In this document: piece after piece, positions 25,134 through 33,406 of the stretch
Layout: the number at the start of each line of letters is the position of its first letter
Numbering within the stretch: the stretch's first letter is position 1
The notes under the pieces: generated by a model
What the model saw: the letters and a program-made list of their open reading frames with translations, nothing else
Told to the model about the DNA's origin: nothing
Databases searched by the model: none
Translations under genes and position numbers: made by a program
Source of the DNA: Spirochaetales bacterium
Lineage (GTDB): Bacteria > Spirochaetota > Spirochaetia > Treponematales > Treponemataceae
Reading direction: 5' to 3'
Length of the DNA stretch: 64,000 nucleotides
NCBI GenBank assembly: GCA_003252395.1
Contig: QKEL01000009.1
Location: forward strand, 620,001-684,000

Positions 25134-26325
25134 GCAGTTTGTCGGCTTTCTCCCCATATCGGGCGGGATTGGCCGATTTCGCCGTTTCCAAATATAAGCG
25201 CGCCTCGCCGTTTCTTGTATCCGCCAAGGCGTTCAGGGCGAGAGCCCAGTTAACCGTGGACGTTTCCGCCCCGGCTTTCAGCGCCTTTCGGTACCACTCG
25301 TCCGCCTCCGCGTATTTTTTGTCCGCGTACTCTACCAGCCCCCGATAATACAGCAGCATGGGATCGTCCGGATGCACGGTCGCGGCCTCGGAAAAGGCGC
25401 TCCTTGCGCGCCCGTACGCGCCCGAGGAATACGCGTCCATGCCCGCCTGCAGCATCTGATTGTACGTAAGCCGCGAGGCGATCCAGGAATCGAAGTCCCG
25501 TTTCGCGGCGGCGGGATCGATCAATCGGGCGAAACGGGCGGTGACTAGCGCCGTGTTGTCGGCTTGCTTGGCCGCGTTATAGCCTCCGTCTTCGGTCAAA
25601 TCGAGCAGGACGAAAGCGTCGTGCAGGAATCGCTGATATTCGCCTTTTTCGGTCATCAGCATAAAGCGGACCAAGGACCAGGCCTGGGGATAAAAATCGG
25701 CGGAATCGTACCTTCCGGTCAGGGCTGCGAGCAAGTCGGCCGGCGGAATCGCCCGAGCGGGGTCCGCGGCGAGATTTTTCGCGGTCTCGAGCCAGGGCGA
25801 ATAGGCGCCGGTAGACACGATTCCCGTCGCGGGATCATAGGCGGCGTTTTCAAAATAGGCCTGAAAGCCGTCGCGAACCCACAGGGGCGGTTCCGCGATT
25901 CGTCCGTACAGGTACTGCAAGAACAATTGCCGATTGAGGGCCGGCCCCGCGAAGGCTTCATAGCCCGTCTTACCGGAAACGGGATACAGGATGAGTCGAG
26001 AATCCCCCGGATCCGCGTATTTCAAAAAAAGGTATTGGTTTCTCGTCTCCCCGAGGATACCGGAGACGTACGCGTCGAAGGCGGCCTTGTCGCGGCAAAT
26101 GACGATGTTACCCAAAGCGCCGCCGTCGCTGAACCGAAACACTTCGTCGATGGCCGTCCTTATAGCCTCGAACGAGGCGAACGCGGCGTCGGCTTCTCCC
26201 AGGTCGGCCGGATATTCAATGGAATAATGCTTCGTCGCCGCCGTCGCCGTTTCCTGCGCGTTGGCCCCCATACCGAAGAGAAACGCCAAAATGGTCGCTG
26301 ATACGCGTCCGAAATTCCTTCTCAT
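25114..26325 (-). CDS. secreted peptidase-MA-like (inactive) plus TPR protein
   Basis: 403 residues with a signal peptide (ATILAFLFGMGANAQE). Residues about 30-270 resemble the peptidase-MA-like gluzincin domain (VICRDKAAFDAYVSG, then PPLWVRDGFQAYFENAAY). The zinc-binding HExxH expected about 15 residues earlier is replaced by NRQLFLQYL, so metal binding looks lost. Residues about 295-400 are TPR repeats (AYGRARSAFSEAATVHPDDPMLLYYRGLVEYADKKY...). It is probably a periplasmic interaction protein rather than a protease. It starts 4 nt after the P-loop/Asp23 gene and its 3' end overlaps pcnB by 20 nt. Confidence 0.7.
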   Translation of the reverse strand: MRRNFGRVSATILAFLFGMGANAQETATAATKHYSIEYPADLGEADAAFASFEAIRTAIDEVFRFSDGGALGNIVICRDKAAFDAYVSGILGETRNQYLFLKYADPGDSRLILYPVSGKTGYEAFAGPALNRQLFLQYLYGRIAEPPLWVRDGFQAYFENAAYDPATGIVSTGAYSPWLETAKNLAADPARAIPPADLLAALTGRYDSADFYPQAWSLVRFMLMTEKGEYQRFLHDAFVLLDLTEDGGYNAAKQADNTALVTARFARLIDPAAAKRDFDSWIASRLTYNQMLQAGMDAYSSGAYGRARSAFSEAATVHPDDPMLLYYRGLVEYADKKYAEADEWYRKALKAGAETSTVNWALALNALADTRNGEARLYLETAKSANPARYGEKADKLLNSLPK

Positions 26326-26329
26326 ACCC

Positions 26330-27199
26330 TCACGTCCTCGTAATTTTGTCGATTATGATATGGACATCCTCTATGAGGATGCCCGTAAACCGCTCGATAT
26401 TTTCCACGATATATTGCTGCATTTTATGTATGGTTCCGGTCAACTGGGTCCCAAAGGGAACGTCAATGACGATGACGAGACGATACCCCTGGGCGTCGCT
26501 TTTAATGGTAAGTTTTTTTATGCGAATTTGCTCGTCAAATTCCCTGACGCAATGGAGCACCATTTGGGTGAGGGCCGCCTCGGAAATGGTTACCCGCCCG
26601 GTTTTCGAAAATTCCGGGCGCACCACGGATTTTTCGTACACCTTGGACTGATTGAGGGAACCAAGGGGCGTTTTCTTTCGCTTAAAGAGCACGCGGACGC
26701 GGTCATAGAATATTTGCGGGTAATTGCGCTGCACCTCGATCGAGGGAACGGGTATGACGTGCTTCCCCTCGACCCGCCGTGAGCGAATAGCCTTCTCGAT
26801 TTCCTCTTCCGACGCGATATCCTCGATCTTGATAACCTTGATCGGCTGGGGAAGCTGCAAACGCGCGGCAATCCGCGATACCATTTTTTCCGAGGTTCCG
26901 AGAATGAGTACCTTCCGGAAATTGAGGTTCTGGAGCGATCGGGCGACTTCGTCGCGGTGGGTCTTATCGTCGAACAGGGCCACCCGGACCGCGGCGATAA
27001 AGGTAGCCTCGCGCTTGGCGGAATGCCCGGCGACGATCTTATCGTCCCGAATGAGCAGGCCGTCGTCTATGATCAGCTCTATCCCGTACTTTTGGGCGAG
27101 CAATTTCGCGCGAAAACTTTTCCCGGTCCCGCTTTCGCCCACGAACGCGTATACCTTGACGCCTTTGAAAAACCAGTACAGGTCACCGATGCTCTTCAT
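26330..27199 (-). CDS. P-loop ATP-binding protein with C-terminal Asp23/Gls24-like domain
   Basis: 289 residues from the ATG at 27199 (MKSIGDLYWFFKGVK); the longer track ORF is a read-through of RluA in another frame. The Walker A loop FVGESGTGKSFRAKLLA opens a nucleotide-binding domain of about 170 residues with IDDGLLIRDDKIVAGHSAK. After a basic linker (RVLFKRKK) comes GRVTISEAALTQMVLHCVREF ... VDVPFGTQLTGTIHKMQQY ... EDVHIIIDKI. This has the alternating pattern of Asp23/Gls24 (DUF322) proteins, which otherwise anchor or stress-couple envelope proteins. A kinase-like use of the P-loop is possible. It is the middle gene of the RluA operon. Confidence 0.7.
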   Translation of the reverse strand: MKSIGDLYWFFKGVKVYAFVGESGTGKSFRAKLLAQKYGIELIIDDGLLIRDDKIVAGHSAKREATFIAAVRVALFDDKTHRDEVARSLQNLNFRKVLILGTSEKMVSRIAARLQLPQPIKVIKIEDIASEEEIEKAIRSRRVEGKHVIPVPSIEVQRNYPQIFYDRVRVLFKRKKTPLGSLNQSKVYEKSVVRPEFSKTGRVTISEAALTQMVLHCVREFDEQIRIKKLTIKSDAQGYRLVIVIDVPFGTQLTGTIHKMQQYIVENIERFTGILIEDVHIIIDKITRT

Positions 27200-27218
27200 G
27201 TTATTCCAAGTATAGGGC

Positions 27219-28130
27219 TCACTCCGCGAGTCGCGCAAGCGCGGACTTTCCGAACAACGCGGAAATCCGCGCCGCAAAGCGCTGCGGCGGCTCGGCCAAG
27301 ATCGATTCGGGCAGGCCTTCAGGCCGTTCTTCCGGGCCAAAGGAAAGCTTCCATGCGTGCAGGCAATAACCGCCGTCGGTGGGCGCGGCGGAAGGATTGT
27401 AACGGGTATCGCCCTCGAGCGGGAGGCGATGCTTGGCGCATTGAAACCTGATCTGGTGCTTTCTTCCGGTGACGATCCGAAAGAGCGCAAGGGTGCGCGT
27501 GGGGCCGGAAACCGAGGCGGCGAGGGGATCGGCGAAGGTGATCATGGGTTTGCCGTCACCGGTCTCGTCGTACCACTCGGTCCTCCCGTCCAGGCGCCCC
27601 GCGACTATTCCGAGATAGAGCTTTTCGCATTCCCGCGCGGCGATCCGTTGGGAAAACCAATGGGCGCCGCGTAAGGTTTTGGAGAAGACCAGAATTCCCG
27701 AGGTACCGCGGTCCAGCCGGTGAAGCGGGCCGGACCGAAAGGATAGGGAATCCCGGGCGGCCTTGGACTGGGGTATGACCGTATCCAGTCCGTCAGGGCC
27801 GTGGACCGCGATCCCCACCGGCTTATTGATCGCCAGTAAATCCTCGCATTCGCACAGGATCTCCGGCATTGCCAGAGCGGGCGACACCGGGGGTTCGGGC
27901 CGGGGAGGGACGCGCGCCGCCTCAAGCTCGGGAAGGCGGGCGATCCATATATGGGAGCCCTGGGGTACGGGGCTTTCTGGGGATGATCGCTTGCCGTCAA
28001 TCCTCACGAGGCCCTTTCGTATGAGTCTGTACACCGAGGAAAGGGGCAAAGCGGGAAGGAATCTTCTGACTATTCTGTCCAACCGCCGCCCCTCGTCGTC
28101 AGGGGCCGTCGGGAAGTGATCAAATTGCAT
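27219..28130 (-). CDS. RluA-family pseudouridine synthase
   Basis: 303 residues from the ATG at 28130, chosen because a strong promoter places the transcription start at this base; the track ORF uses a GTG at 28157 that lies between the -35 and -10 boxes. An N-terminal S4-like domain (RLDRIVRRFLPALPLSSVYRLIRKGLVRIDG) precedes the catalytic domain with INKPVGIAVHG and the aspartate motif HRLDRGTSGILVFSKT. GRKHQIRFQCAKHRLPLEGD is the usual third motif. It isomerises uridines in rRNA or tRNA; the site is unknown. It heads a three-gene operon. Confidence 0.9.
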   Translation of the reverse strand: MQFDHFPTAPDDEGRRLDRIVRRFLPALPLSSVYRLIRKGLVRIDGKRSSPESPVPQGSHIWIARLPELEAARVPPRPEPPVSPALAMPEILCECEDLLAINKPVGIAVHGPDGLDTVIPQSKAARDSLSFRSGPLHRLDRGTSGILVFSKTLRGAHWFSQRIAARECEKLYLGIVAGRLDGRTEWYDETGDGKPMITFADPLAASVSGPTRTLALFRIVTGRKHQIRFQCAKHRLPLEGDTRYNPSAAPTDGGYCLHAWKLSFGPEERPEGLPESILAEPPQRFAARISALFGKSALARLAE

Positions 28131-28136
28131 CGTAGG

Positions 28137-28187
28137 AGTATACCCGAATTCGCGCACTTGACAAAAGGCCTTATTTACCGGGATTAT
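28137..28187. promoter_or_regulatory. divergent overlapping promoters for the RluA gene (minus) and the PAP2-Rnf operon (plus)
   Basis: On the minus strand TTGTCA (28159-28164), a 16-nt spacer and TATACT (28137-28142) are followed by 6 nt and the RluA ATG at 28130. On the plus strand TTGACA (28158-28163), an 18-nt spacer and GATTAT (28182-28187) are followed 5 nt later by the PAP2 ATG at 28193. The two -35 boxes occupy the same TTGACAA heptamer. Neither gene has a Shine-Dalgarno, so both mRNAs look leaderless. The minus promoter is the stronger match. Confidence 0.7.
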
Positions 28188-28192
28188 TACTT

Positions 28193-28672
28193 ATGAATCG
28201 AGCGGTACTTCAGCAACTTAGTCTTCTCCTCCACAATCCCATTTTCCTTGCTGCCGTATCAAGCTGGATCATCAGTCAATTCCTGAAAACCCTTATTACC
28301 CTTTTCACGAATTCGGTCTCGACCCTTAAAGAACTCGCGGAACTCCTTTTCTGGAGAACCGGGGGAATGCCCTCAAGCCATTCGGCCCTGGTGTCCTCCG
28401 TTTCCACGACAATCGGTTTCAAAAACGGGATTTCCTCCGATTTGTTCATTTTTTCCTGCTGTTTCGCCCTCGTCGTGATTCGCGACGCCGTCGGCGTACG
28501 CCGGTCCAGCGGCGATCAGGCCCGGGCGCTCAACGAACTCGGCGACGCGGTAGCCGCACAGTCGGATTACCGCTTTAAACCCGTTAAGGAGATTCAGGGG
28601 CATAGTCCGATGGAGGTACTCGCGGGCATACTGCTCGGTTTCTTCATCGGAGTGGCCTTTTCGACCCTCTGA
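28193..28672 (+). CDS. divergent PAP2 (DUF212) membrane protein
   Basis: 159 residues with about four hydrophobic segments. The PAP2-like active-site pattern is visible: GGMPSSHSALVSSVSTTIG, then VRRSSGDQARALNELG and GHSPMEVLAGILLGFFIG. Proteins of this divergent PAP2 group are inferred phosphatases of lipid-linked phosphates, with few tested. It is the first gene of the Rnf operon, 11 nt before the next gene. No Shine-Dalgarno is seen, and the start coincides with the predicted transcription start. Confidence 0.85.
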   Translation: MNRAVLQQLSLLLHNPIFLAAVSSWIISQFLKTLITLFTNSVSTLKELAELLFWRTGGMPSSHSALVSSVSTTIGFKNGISSDLFIFSCCFALVVIRDAVGVRRSSGDQARALNELGDAVAAQSDYRFKPVKEIQGHSPMEVLAGILLGFFIGVAFSTL

Positions 28673-28683
28673 CTCGGGTTTCC

Positions 28684-30039
28684 ATGGCACGGTTAACGAC
28701 TAAGCCCCACATAACCATACCGATCCTCGCGGCGTGCTCCCTGGCGTTCATCGCCTTTCTTTCCCTCAGCAGGGACGTGCCGCGCCATTCCCTTTGGCAG
28801 GGGTGGCGAACCCTCGCCTGTCCGGCGACCGTTTCAGAAGCGGCGATTACCGAGGCCCTGGAAGCTTCGGGGATACGCGACTTCGCGAGCATGGCCAATT
28901 CCCGCGTCTCCAACCCAAAAAACGAAACCCTTCCCGAATCCTTCTTGTCGACGGTCAACGCCCAGCGCCAAAAATGGTTTGAGCACGAAGGAACGCGCTA
29001 TCTCTACCTGCGTGAACGTTCCGATTTGGACCGAAAGGTCAGCCAAGCCCTGGCCCCGCTCGGAGCCGTCTGGTTTCTTGACGGGAGGGGCGGCTTCTAT
29101 CCCCTGTTCGCGATTCTCTCTCTTGTCAGCTGGTCGGCCATGATGGCGCTTACCCGCAATAGGGCTATCGGACGCGTCGCCTTGATTCCGGCCATTCTCT
29201 TGCCGTATTCCGTCCACCGCTGGCAGGGCTTCGCCGCCGCCTTGGCCATCGTCCTCGCGTCCTTTCTCGCCGGCGAGTACTTTCCGCGCACGGCGCTGCA
29301 AGGGGATCCGCGTAAATCCCTCAGGAAAATGCGTAAGGCGGCGTATTTGCTCGTCCCCCTTTCGGCGCTGGTCCTTTTCCTGTTTTTGGTGCCCCCCGTA
29401 TCGGCCCTGAGAATCATTTTCTCCGCGGCCCTTTGCCCCCTCCTATTCGCGCTGCAAGCCGAGGTTGGCTCCATCGCGGCCCGTTGGATCGATTCGAAGC
29501 GTGCGCATCCCCGCTTTACCCCGGTAAAAATGGCGGAAAGCGCCGCGGTACCCCGCGCCGCGACGGTCCTCAAGGCCTTGGGGCTCGCGATCGTTATTTT
29601 CGCGGCCGGCTTCGCGGGACAGAACTTCGCGATTCACGAATCGATAAAGCCCTCGGGGGAGTTGTCGCTTCCCGCGCCCAGGCGTTATACTGGCCCAAGC
29701 GGTTTTGGCGCAGAAGCGTTCGATACGTTCATGAGCCTCCGCGATAAAGACGGATTGCCCGATCTTGGGGATTTTTTGGCCGTGCGCTGGAGCGTCGATA
29801 CGTTCCCCTGGAGAAGGCTGAAGGATCCCTGGAACATACCATACCGCGGGGCTGTCGCGCGTTACACGGAGTACCGTATCGATTCCGAAGGGAAGATCGC
29901 CGGCACTCCCAAGACGATGCTGACCTTCGACTCGGCGTACGTCCGGCATGCGTTGGCGGCGGCCTCAACGCCGCTCGAGCGGATGCTTCAGGACCAGGGC
30001 CGTTTCGTTTCCGCTAAAATGACGAGGATGTCTCGATGA
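28684..30039 (+). CDS. unknown membrane protein of the Rnf operon
   Basis: 451 residues, family not recognised. An N-terminal membrane helix (ITIPILAACSLAFIAFLSL) leads to an extracytoplasmic stretch of about 110 residues. A cluster of about five hydrophobic segments follows (LFAILSLVSWSAMMAL, AALAIVLASFLAGEYF, YLLVPLSALVLFLFLVPP, IIFSAALCPLLFALQA, LGLAIVIFAAGFAGQNFA). The last 130 residues are probably extracytoplasmic (FDTFMSLRDKDGLPDLGDFLAVRW...). No cysteine or cofactor motif stands out. The start is 11 nt after the PAP2 gene and the stop overlaps rnfC by ATGA, so a role in assembling or working with the Rnf-like complex is an inference from context. Confidence 0.7.
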   Translation: MARLTTKPHITIPILAACSLAFIAFLSLSRDVPRHSLWQGWRTLACPATVSEAAITEALEASGIRDFASMANSRVSNPKNETLPESFLSTVNAQRQKWFEHEGTRYLYLRERSDLDRKVSQALAPLGAVWFLDGRGGFYPLFAILSLVSWSAMMALTRNRAIGRVALIPAILLPYSVHRWQGFAAALAIVLASFLAGEYFPRTALQGDPRKSLRKMRKAAYLLVPLSALVLFLFLVPPVSALRIIFSAALCPLLFALQAEVGSIAARWIDSKRAHPRFTPVKMAESAAVPRAATVLKALGLAIVIFAAGFAGQNFAIHESIKPSGELSLPAPRRYTGPSGFGAEAFDTFMSLRDKDGLPDLGDFLAVRWSVDTFPWRRLKDPWNIPYRGAVARYTEYRIDSEGKIAGTPKTMLTFDSAYVRHALAAASTPLERMLQDQGRFVSAKMTRMSR

Positions 30040-31340
30040 CGCATACCATTCAATTCCGTAGGGGAAGGGCGAAGGTCGAATTCGATTTGCCCGACCTGCC
30101 GTTCGCCGGGAACGCTTTCATACCGTCCATGGCGGTCATCCCGCTCGTTCAGGATTCCTCCGACGAGGCGACGCCCATCGTGTGCGTCGGCGATCACGTG
30201 CGCGAAGGCCAACTAATAGCGCGGGGATCGGTGCCGGTTCACGCGTCGATACCGGGAGTGGTTTCCGCCTTTCGCCGGATTCCCCTTCCCAACGGCAGCA
30301 TCGGCGAAGCGGCCGTTATCTCCCTCAGGGGGTCCTTCAGTATCACCGGCCGGAAGTCCGCGAATAACGATTGGCGGAGCATACCTCCCGGCGACGTATG
30401 CAAAATCGCGGACGAGCGGGGCGTGGTCAATTCCTTCGAGGGGGCCCACTCGCTCGCGAAGGACATTCGCCGCGCCAGGGCCATCGAGAAACCCGTCTTG
30501 GTTTGCAGGCTCTTCGATTCCGATCCCACCTCGCCCGTTGAGTCGCTCACGCTCAAGGAATGCGGCCCTTCGGTCTGGAACGGGTTCGGGATACTGGCTG
30601 CGGCCATGAAGGCCCACGCGATCGTCCTCGCGTTCGAGGAGGGCTCCGCGTCAGCCGTTCCCGCGGAGGATACCCTTCGGGGCCTTTTCGGCGAGGCACG
30701 CGTCTCGGCCATAAGCGTCAAGCCCCGGTATCCCGGCGGAAGCGCGTACCGCCTTTCCAAATTGATTCGGGAGAGGGTATCGGACCTATCGCTATCAAAC
30801 GCGGTGTTTTGCGACGCCGTTACGGCCCTCGCCACGTACGAAGCGGTAGTGCGGGACTTGCCCTCGATTACCATGAACGTTCTGGTCGCCGGCAGCGCCA
30901 TCGCCACCCCCCGCTTTCTTAGGGTAAGGACGGGAACGCTCATCGGAGATATCATCGACGAATGCGGCGGATTTCGCTCTTCGCCCGCGAGAATAATCGT
31001 CAATGGGCTCATCCGAGGCACGGCGCTGTACGATCTGGACACGCCAATCACGCGCTATACCCGCTCGCTCCACGTTATGGATAAGGATTCCTGCCCGTCG
31101 TTCACCGTTCAGTCGTGTACCCATTGCGGTGCCTGCCTCGGCGTCTGCCCGTCCAGGCTGGACCCTATCGGGACCGTGGTAGCGGTCAGAAACCGGTCTT
31201 TAGGCGTAAGAGATATTCAGTCCATTCATGCGTGCGAGCAATGCGGATGCTGTAGCATGGTTTGCCCGGCGCGAATCCCGATCCATCATGAAATCGCCGT
31301 CGGCAGACAGCTTTTAAAGGAAGGAGCACAACGTGACTAA
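30036..31340 (+). CDS. rnfC: RnfC-like electron-transport subunit, reduced N-terminal site
   Basis: 434 residues. RnfC normally takes electrons from NADH through FMN and passes them to Fe-S clusters at the membrane. The N-terminal barrel-like part (VGDHVREGQLIARGSVPVHASIPGVVSAF), the SLBB-like loop (LVAGSAIATPRFLRVRTGTL) and two ferredoxin motifs (CTHCGACLGVCP and CEQCGCCSMVCP) support the family. The glycine-rich GGAGFPT-type loop and the NGAECEP-type motif that bind FMN/NADH are not present; the equivalent region reads RGVVNSFEGAHSLAKDI and CRLFDSDPTSPVES. So the Fe-S part is intact but NADH oxidation is doubtful. It overlaps its neighbours by 4 and 8 nt. Confidence 0.82.
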   Translation: MTHTIQFRRGRAKVEFDLPDLPFAGNAFIPSMAVIPLVQDSSDEATPIVCVGDHVREGQLIARGSVPVHASIPGVVSAFRRIPLPNGSIGEAAVISLRGSFSITGRKSANNDWRSIPPGDVCKIADERGVVNSFEGAHSLAKDIRRARAIEKPVLVCRLFDSDPTSPVESLTLKECGPSVWNGFGILAAAMKAHAIVLAFEEGSASAVPAEDTLRGLFGEARVSAISVKPRYPGGSAYRLSKLIRERVSDLSLSNAVFCDAVTALATYEAVVRDLPSITMNVLVAGSAIATPRFLRVRTGTLIGDIIDECGGFRSSPARIIVNGLIRGTALYDLDTPITRYTRSLHVMDKDSCPSFTVQSCTHCGACLGVCPSRLDPIGTVVAVRNRSLGVRDIQSIHACEQCGCCSMVCPARIPIHHEIAVGRQLLKEGAQRD

Positions 31341-32361
31341 ACCGACGTGGACGGTCAGTCCCTCCCCATTCCTCAGGATCAGGCCAACGGTGAGCGTTAT
31401 GTCCCTGGTCCTGATCGCGACCCTCGTTCCCCATCTCCTCCTCCTCGCGCTCGACGGCAACGTCGCGGCCCTTTTCAATGTCCTTCTTGCCGCGGCCGGC
31501 GCCCTGCTCGCCGAGCTTTGCCGGGGGCAAAAGGGGAGGGACTCCCTGCTCGACGGCACCGTCGCTGTCAGCGGCTTGCTGATCGGACTCTTGCTTCCCG
31601 AAACCTACAATCCCGTATTAGTGCCCATGGTTTCCTTTTTGGGCGTTCTTCTCGCCCGGGTCATCTTTGGCGGAACCGGCTCCTATTGGGTAAACCCGGT
31701 GGCCGTCGCCGTGGCCATCGCCTGGATTAGCCGCCCGGACTCATTTCCCCTTCCGCTGGTCACTCCCGACGGAATACACACCGTGGGGGAAGCCTTTGGC
31801 GCCTTGAAGCTCGACAATTTCGCCGCGGCGCCCTTTGACCAAACGATCACGGAAACGCTCAACCGCTTTCTTTCCCTGACCACGAAAATCAGAATCCCGG
31901 AGGGATACGTTACCCTCTTTGTCTCCTCTCCGTCGGTTATTCCCGCGTTCAGGTTCAATCTCTTGGTCCTGTGCGCCTCAATCGTCCTCATTTCCCTCGA
32001 CGCCATAGACTGGATCGTGCCGGCTTCCTTTCTCGCGACCTACGCGATCGGCTTGCGGTTTTTCACCCTTGGCGTGCCCTGGGACGGCGGAATGGCCTTC
32101 GGCGATATCCTTTTCGGCTTTCTGACCAGCGGCGTTTTATTCACCGCCTTTTACCTCCTGCCCGAATACGCGACATCGCCCCGAACGCCCTGGGGCAAGA
32201 TCGTGACGGGGATCACCGCGGGAATTTCCGTGTCTTTTCTCTGCGGTCCGGGCGGCTCCCCAATCGGGGCCGTGTTTTCGGTTTTGGTCGCGAACGCGCT
32301 CTCGCCCCTTATCGAGTTCGCTGAGAAGCGCATTCCCATAACCGTCGGAGGCCAAGCGTGA
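31333..32361 (+). CDS. rnfD: RnfD-like membrane subunit without a visible flavinylation motif
   Basis: 342 residues, starting with GTG at 31333 after AAGGAG. About nine to ten membrane helices. Family features are LLDGTVAVSGLLIGLLLPETYNPV, then FGGTGSYWVNPVAVAVAIAW and, near the end, GGSPIGAVFSVLVANALSPLIE. Typical RnfD carries covalent FMN on the Thr of an S/D-G-A-T motif in a periplasmic loop; no such motif occurs here, and the loop reads FLSLTTKIRIPEG. The stop overlaps rnfG by GTGA. Identification as RnfD is firm from fold and operon order; loss of covalent FMN is read directly but untested. Confidence 0.85.
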   Translation: MTKPTWTVSPSPFLRIRPTVSVMSLVLIATLVPHLLLLALDGNVAALFNVLLAAAGALLAELCRGQKGRDSLLDGTVAVSGLLIGLLLPETYNPVLVPMVSFLGVLLARVIFGGTGSYWVNPVAVAVAIAWISRPDSFPLPLVTPDGIHTVGEAFGALKLDNFAAAPFDQTITETLNRFLSLTTKIRIPEGYVTLFVSSPSVIPAFRFNLLVLCASIVLISLDAIDWIVPASFLATYAIGLRFFTLGVPWDGGMAFGDILFGFLTSGVLFTAFYLLPEYATSPRTPWGKIVTGITAGISVSFLCGPGGSPIGAVFSVLVANALSPLIEFAEKRIPITVGGQA

Positions 32362-32825
32362 ACCGAGAAGTAAGGCGTTGGCTATCCGCGGGAGCCTGGA
32401 TATCCCTGATTTTTATCGTGCTCGCCTCGGCGACGCTCGTTCTTGACCATTTTACCGCCGGGCCCTTTGCCGCGACGGTAAAACAATCGGTGGAAGCTAC
32501 TTTGAGTGAATCGAACGCGGACTTTCCACTACCGGCTGAGCGTATCCGGCTCGGCGCCGTTTCAGACCCGTCAACCCTCGCATGGAAGGCCGTACGCGGC
32601 AAAAAGGACGCGGGGTACGTGTTTGCCGTGAGGGTTACCGGCAATTCGGGCCCCTGGCCCGTCATCTTCGTATACGATCCAGCGGAAGGAACGATATTCG
32701 CCGGTATCGCCGGGAGACCGGACGGATACGCGAATCCCGAGCGCTATGGCCTGACGCCCCGGGTGCTTACGTTCTGGCGCTCCCGCTTTGATTCCATCGC
32801 CGCGAGCCTGGAGGTTACGCCATGA
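32358..32825 (+). CDS. RnfG-position membrane-anchored protein lacking the FMN motif
   Basis: 155 residues, GTG start with GGAGG upstream. One N-terminal membrane helix (AWISLIFIVLASATLVLDHF), then an extracytoplasmic domain (TVKQSVEATLSESNADF ... AGYVFAVRVTGNSGPWPVIFVYDP). Size, topology and position between rnfD and rnfE match RnfG. The SGAT-type flavinylation motif of the FMN-bind domain is absent, and the domain is shorter than usual. Without the context I would not recognise it as RnfG. Confidence 0.6.
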   Translation: MNREVRRWLSAGAWISLIFIVLASATLVLDHFTAGPFAATVKQSVEATLSESNADFPLPAERIRLGAVSDPSTLAWKAVRGKKDAGYVFAVRVTGNSGPWPVIFVYDPAEGTIFAGIAGRPDGYANPERYGLTPRVLTFWRSRFDSIAASLEVTP

Positions 32826-33406
32826 AACCGGGTAATATCTTTTTTCTCTTCGCCCTCTTTCCCCTGATTCCCGCTTCGTCAACCCTGGCGTACGGAATCG
32901 TGATCTCGATCGCCATCGTATGGTATTTTCTTTCGGGCATACTCTGTAAGCGCCTGGTCTCGATGATCGACGCGGGACCGGCAGGCATCGTGGCTGAATT
33001 GGTCTGCCTTGGCGGATCGGCATCGCTTTTTCTCTGTTTTCTCAGGGCCTTTTCTCCGTTGATCGCGGTATCGCTTTCGTTGTACGCGATCCTTTCGGGC
33101 TTTACCTTCGTCCTGCTCGTCAGTATCGACCGATTCCCCGAAATTTCCGGCTTTCAGATTCCGGTATTGCGCTTTATCCCCTTTTATCTCCTTTTCTCAG
33201 CGCTTCGGGAGCTCCTTTCCTTCGGAAGCCTCAGCGTACCGGTCCGTTCCGGAACCATGACGTTCCCGATCCTTCCCGCTTTCGACTCCTACCGTCTCGG
33301 CTTTTGGGGAACGACCGGCGGCGCGCTTATCCTGCTCGGCCTTATCGCATGGCTCGCGAAGTACCTGAACCGCAGGATATCCGCCTATAGGAGAAACGCG
33401 CAATGA
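32822..33406 (+). CDS. rnfE: RnfE-like membrane subunit
   Basis: 194 residues, about six membrane helices, ATGA overlap with both neighbours. RnfE and RnfA form an inverted-topology pair around a central [2Fe-2S] cluster in characterised complexes. The segment ALREELLSFGSLS-like region (FSALRELLSFGSLSVP) matches the conserved RELLGFGT stretch of RnfE/NqrD. One expected cysteine position near the N-terminus is present (ILCKRLVSM), which could hold part of the shared cluster. The C-terminus is basic (NRRISAYRRNAQ) and probably cytoplasmic. Confidence 0.82.
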   Translation: MKPGNIFFLFALFPLIPASSTLAYGIVISIAIVWYFLSGILCKRLVSMIDAGPAGIVAELVCLGGSASLFLCFLRAFSPLIAVSLSLYAILSGFTFVLLVSIDRFPEISGFQIPVLRFIPFYLLFSALRELLSFGSLSVPVRSGTMTFPILPAFDSYRLGFWGTTGGALILLGLIAWLAKYLNRRISAYRRNAQ

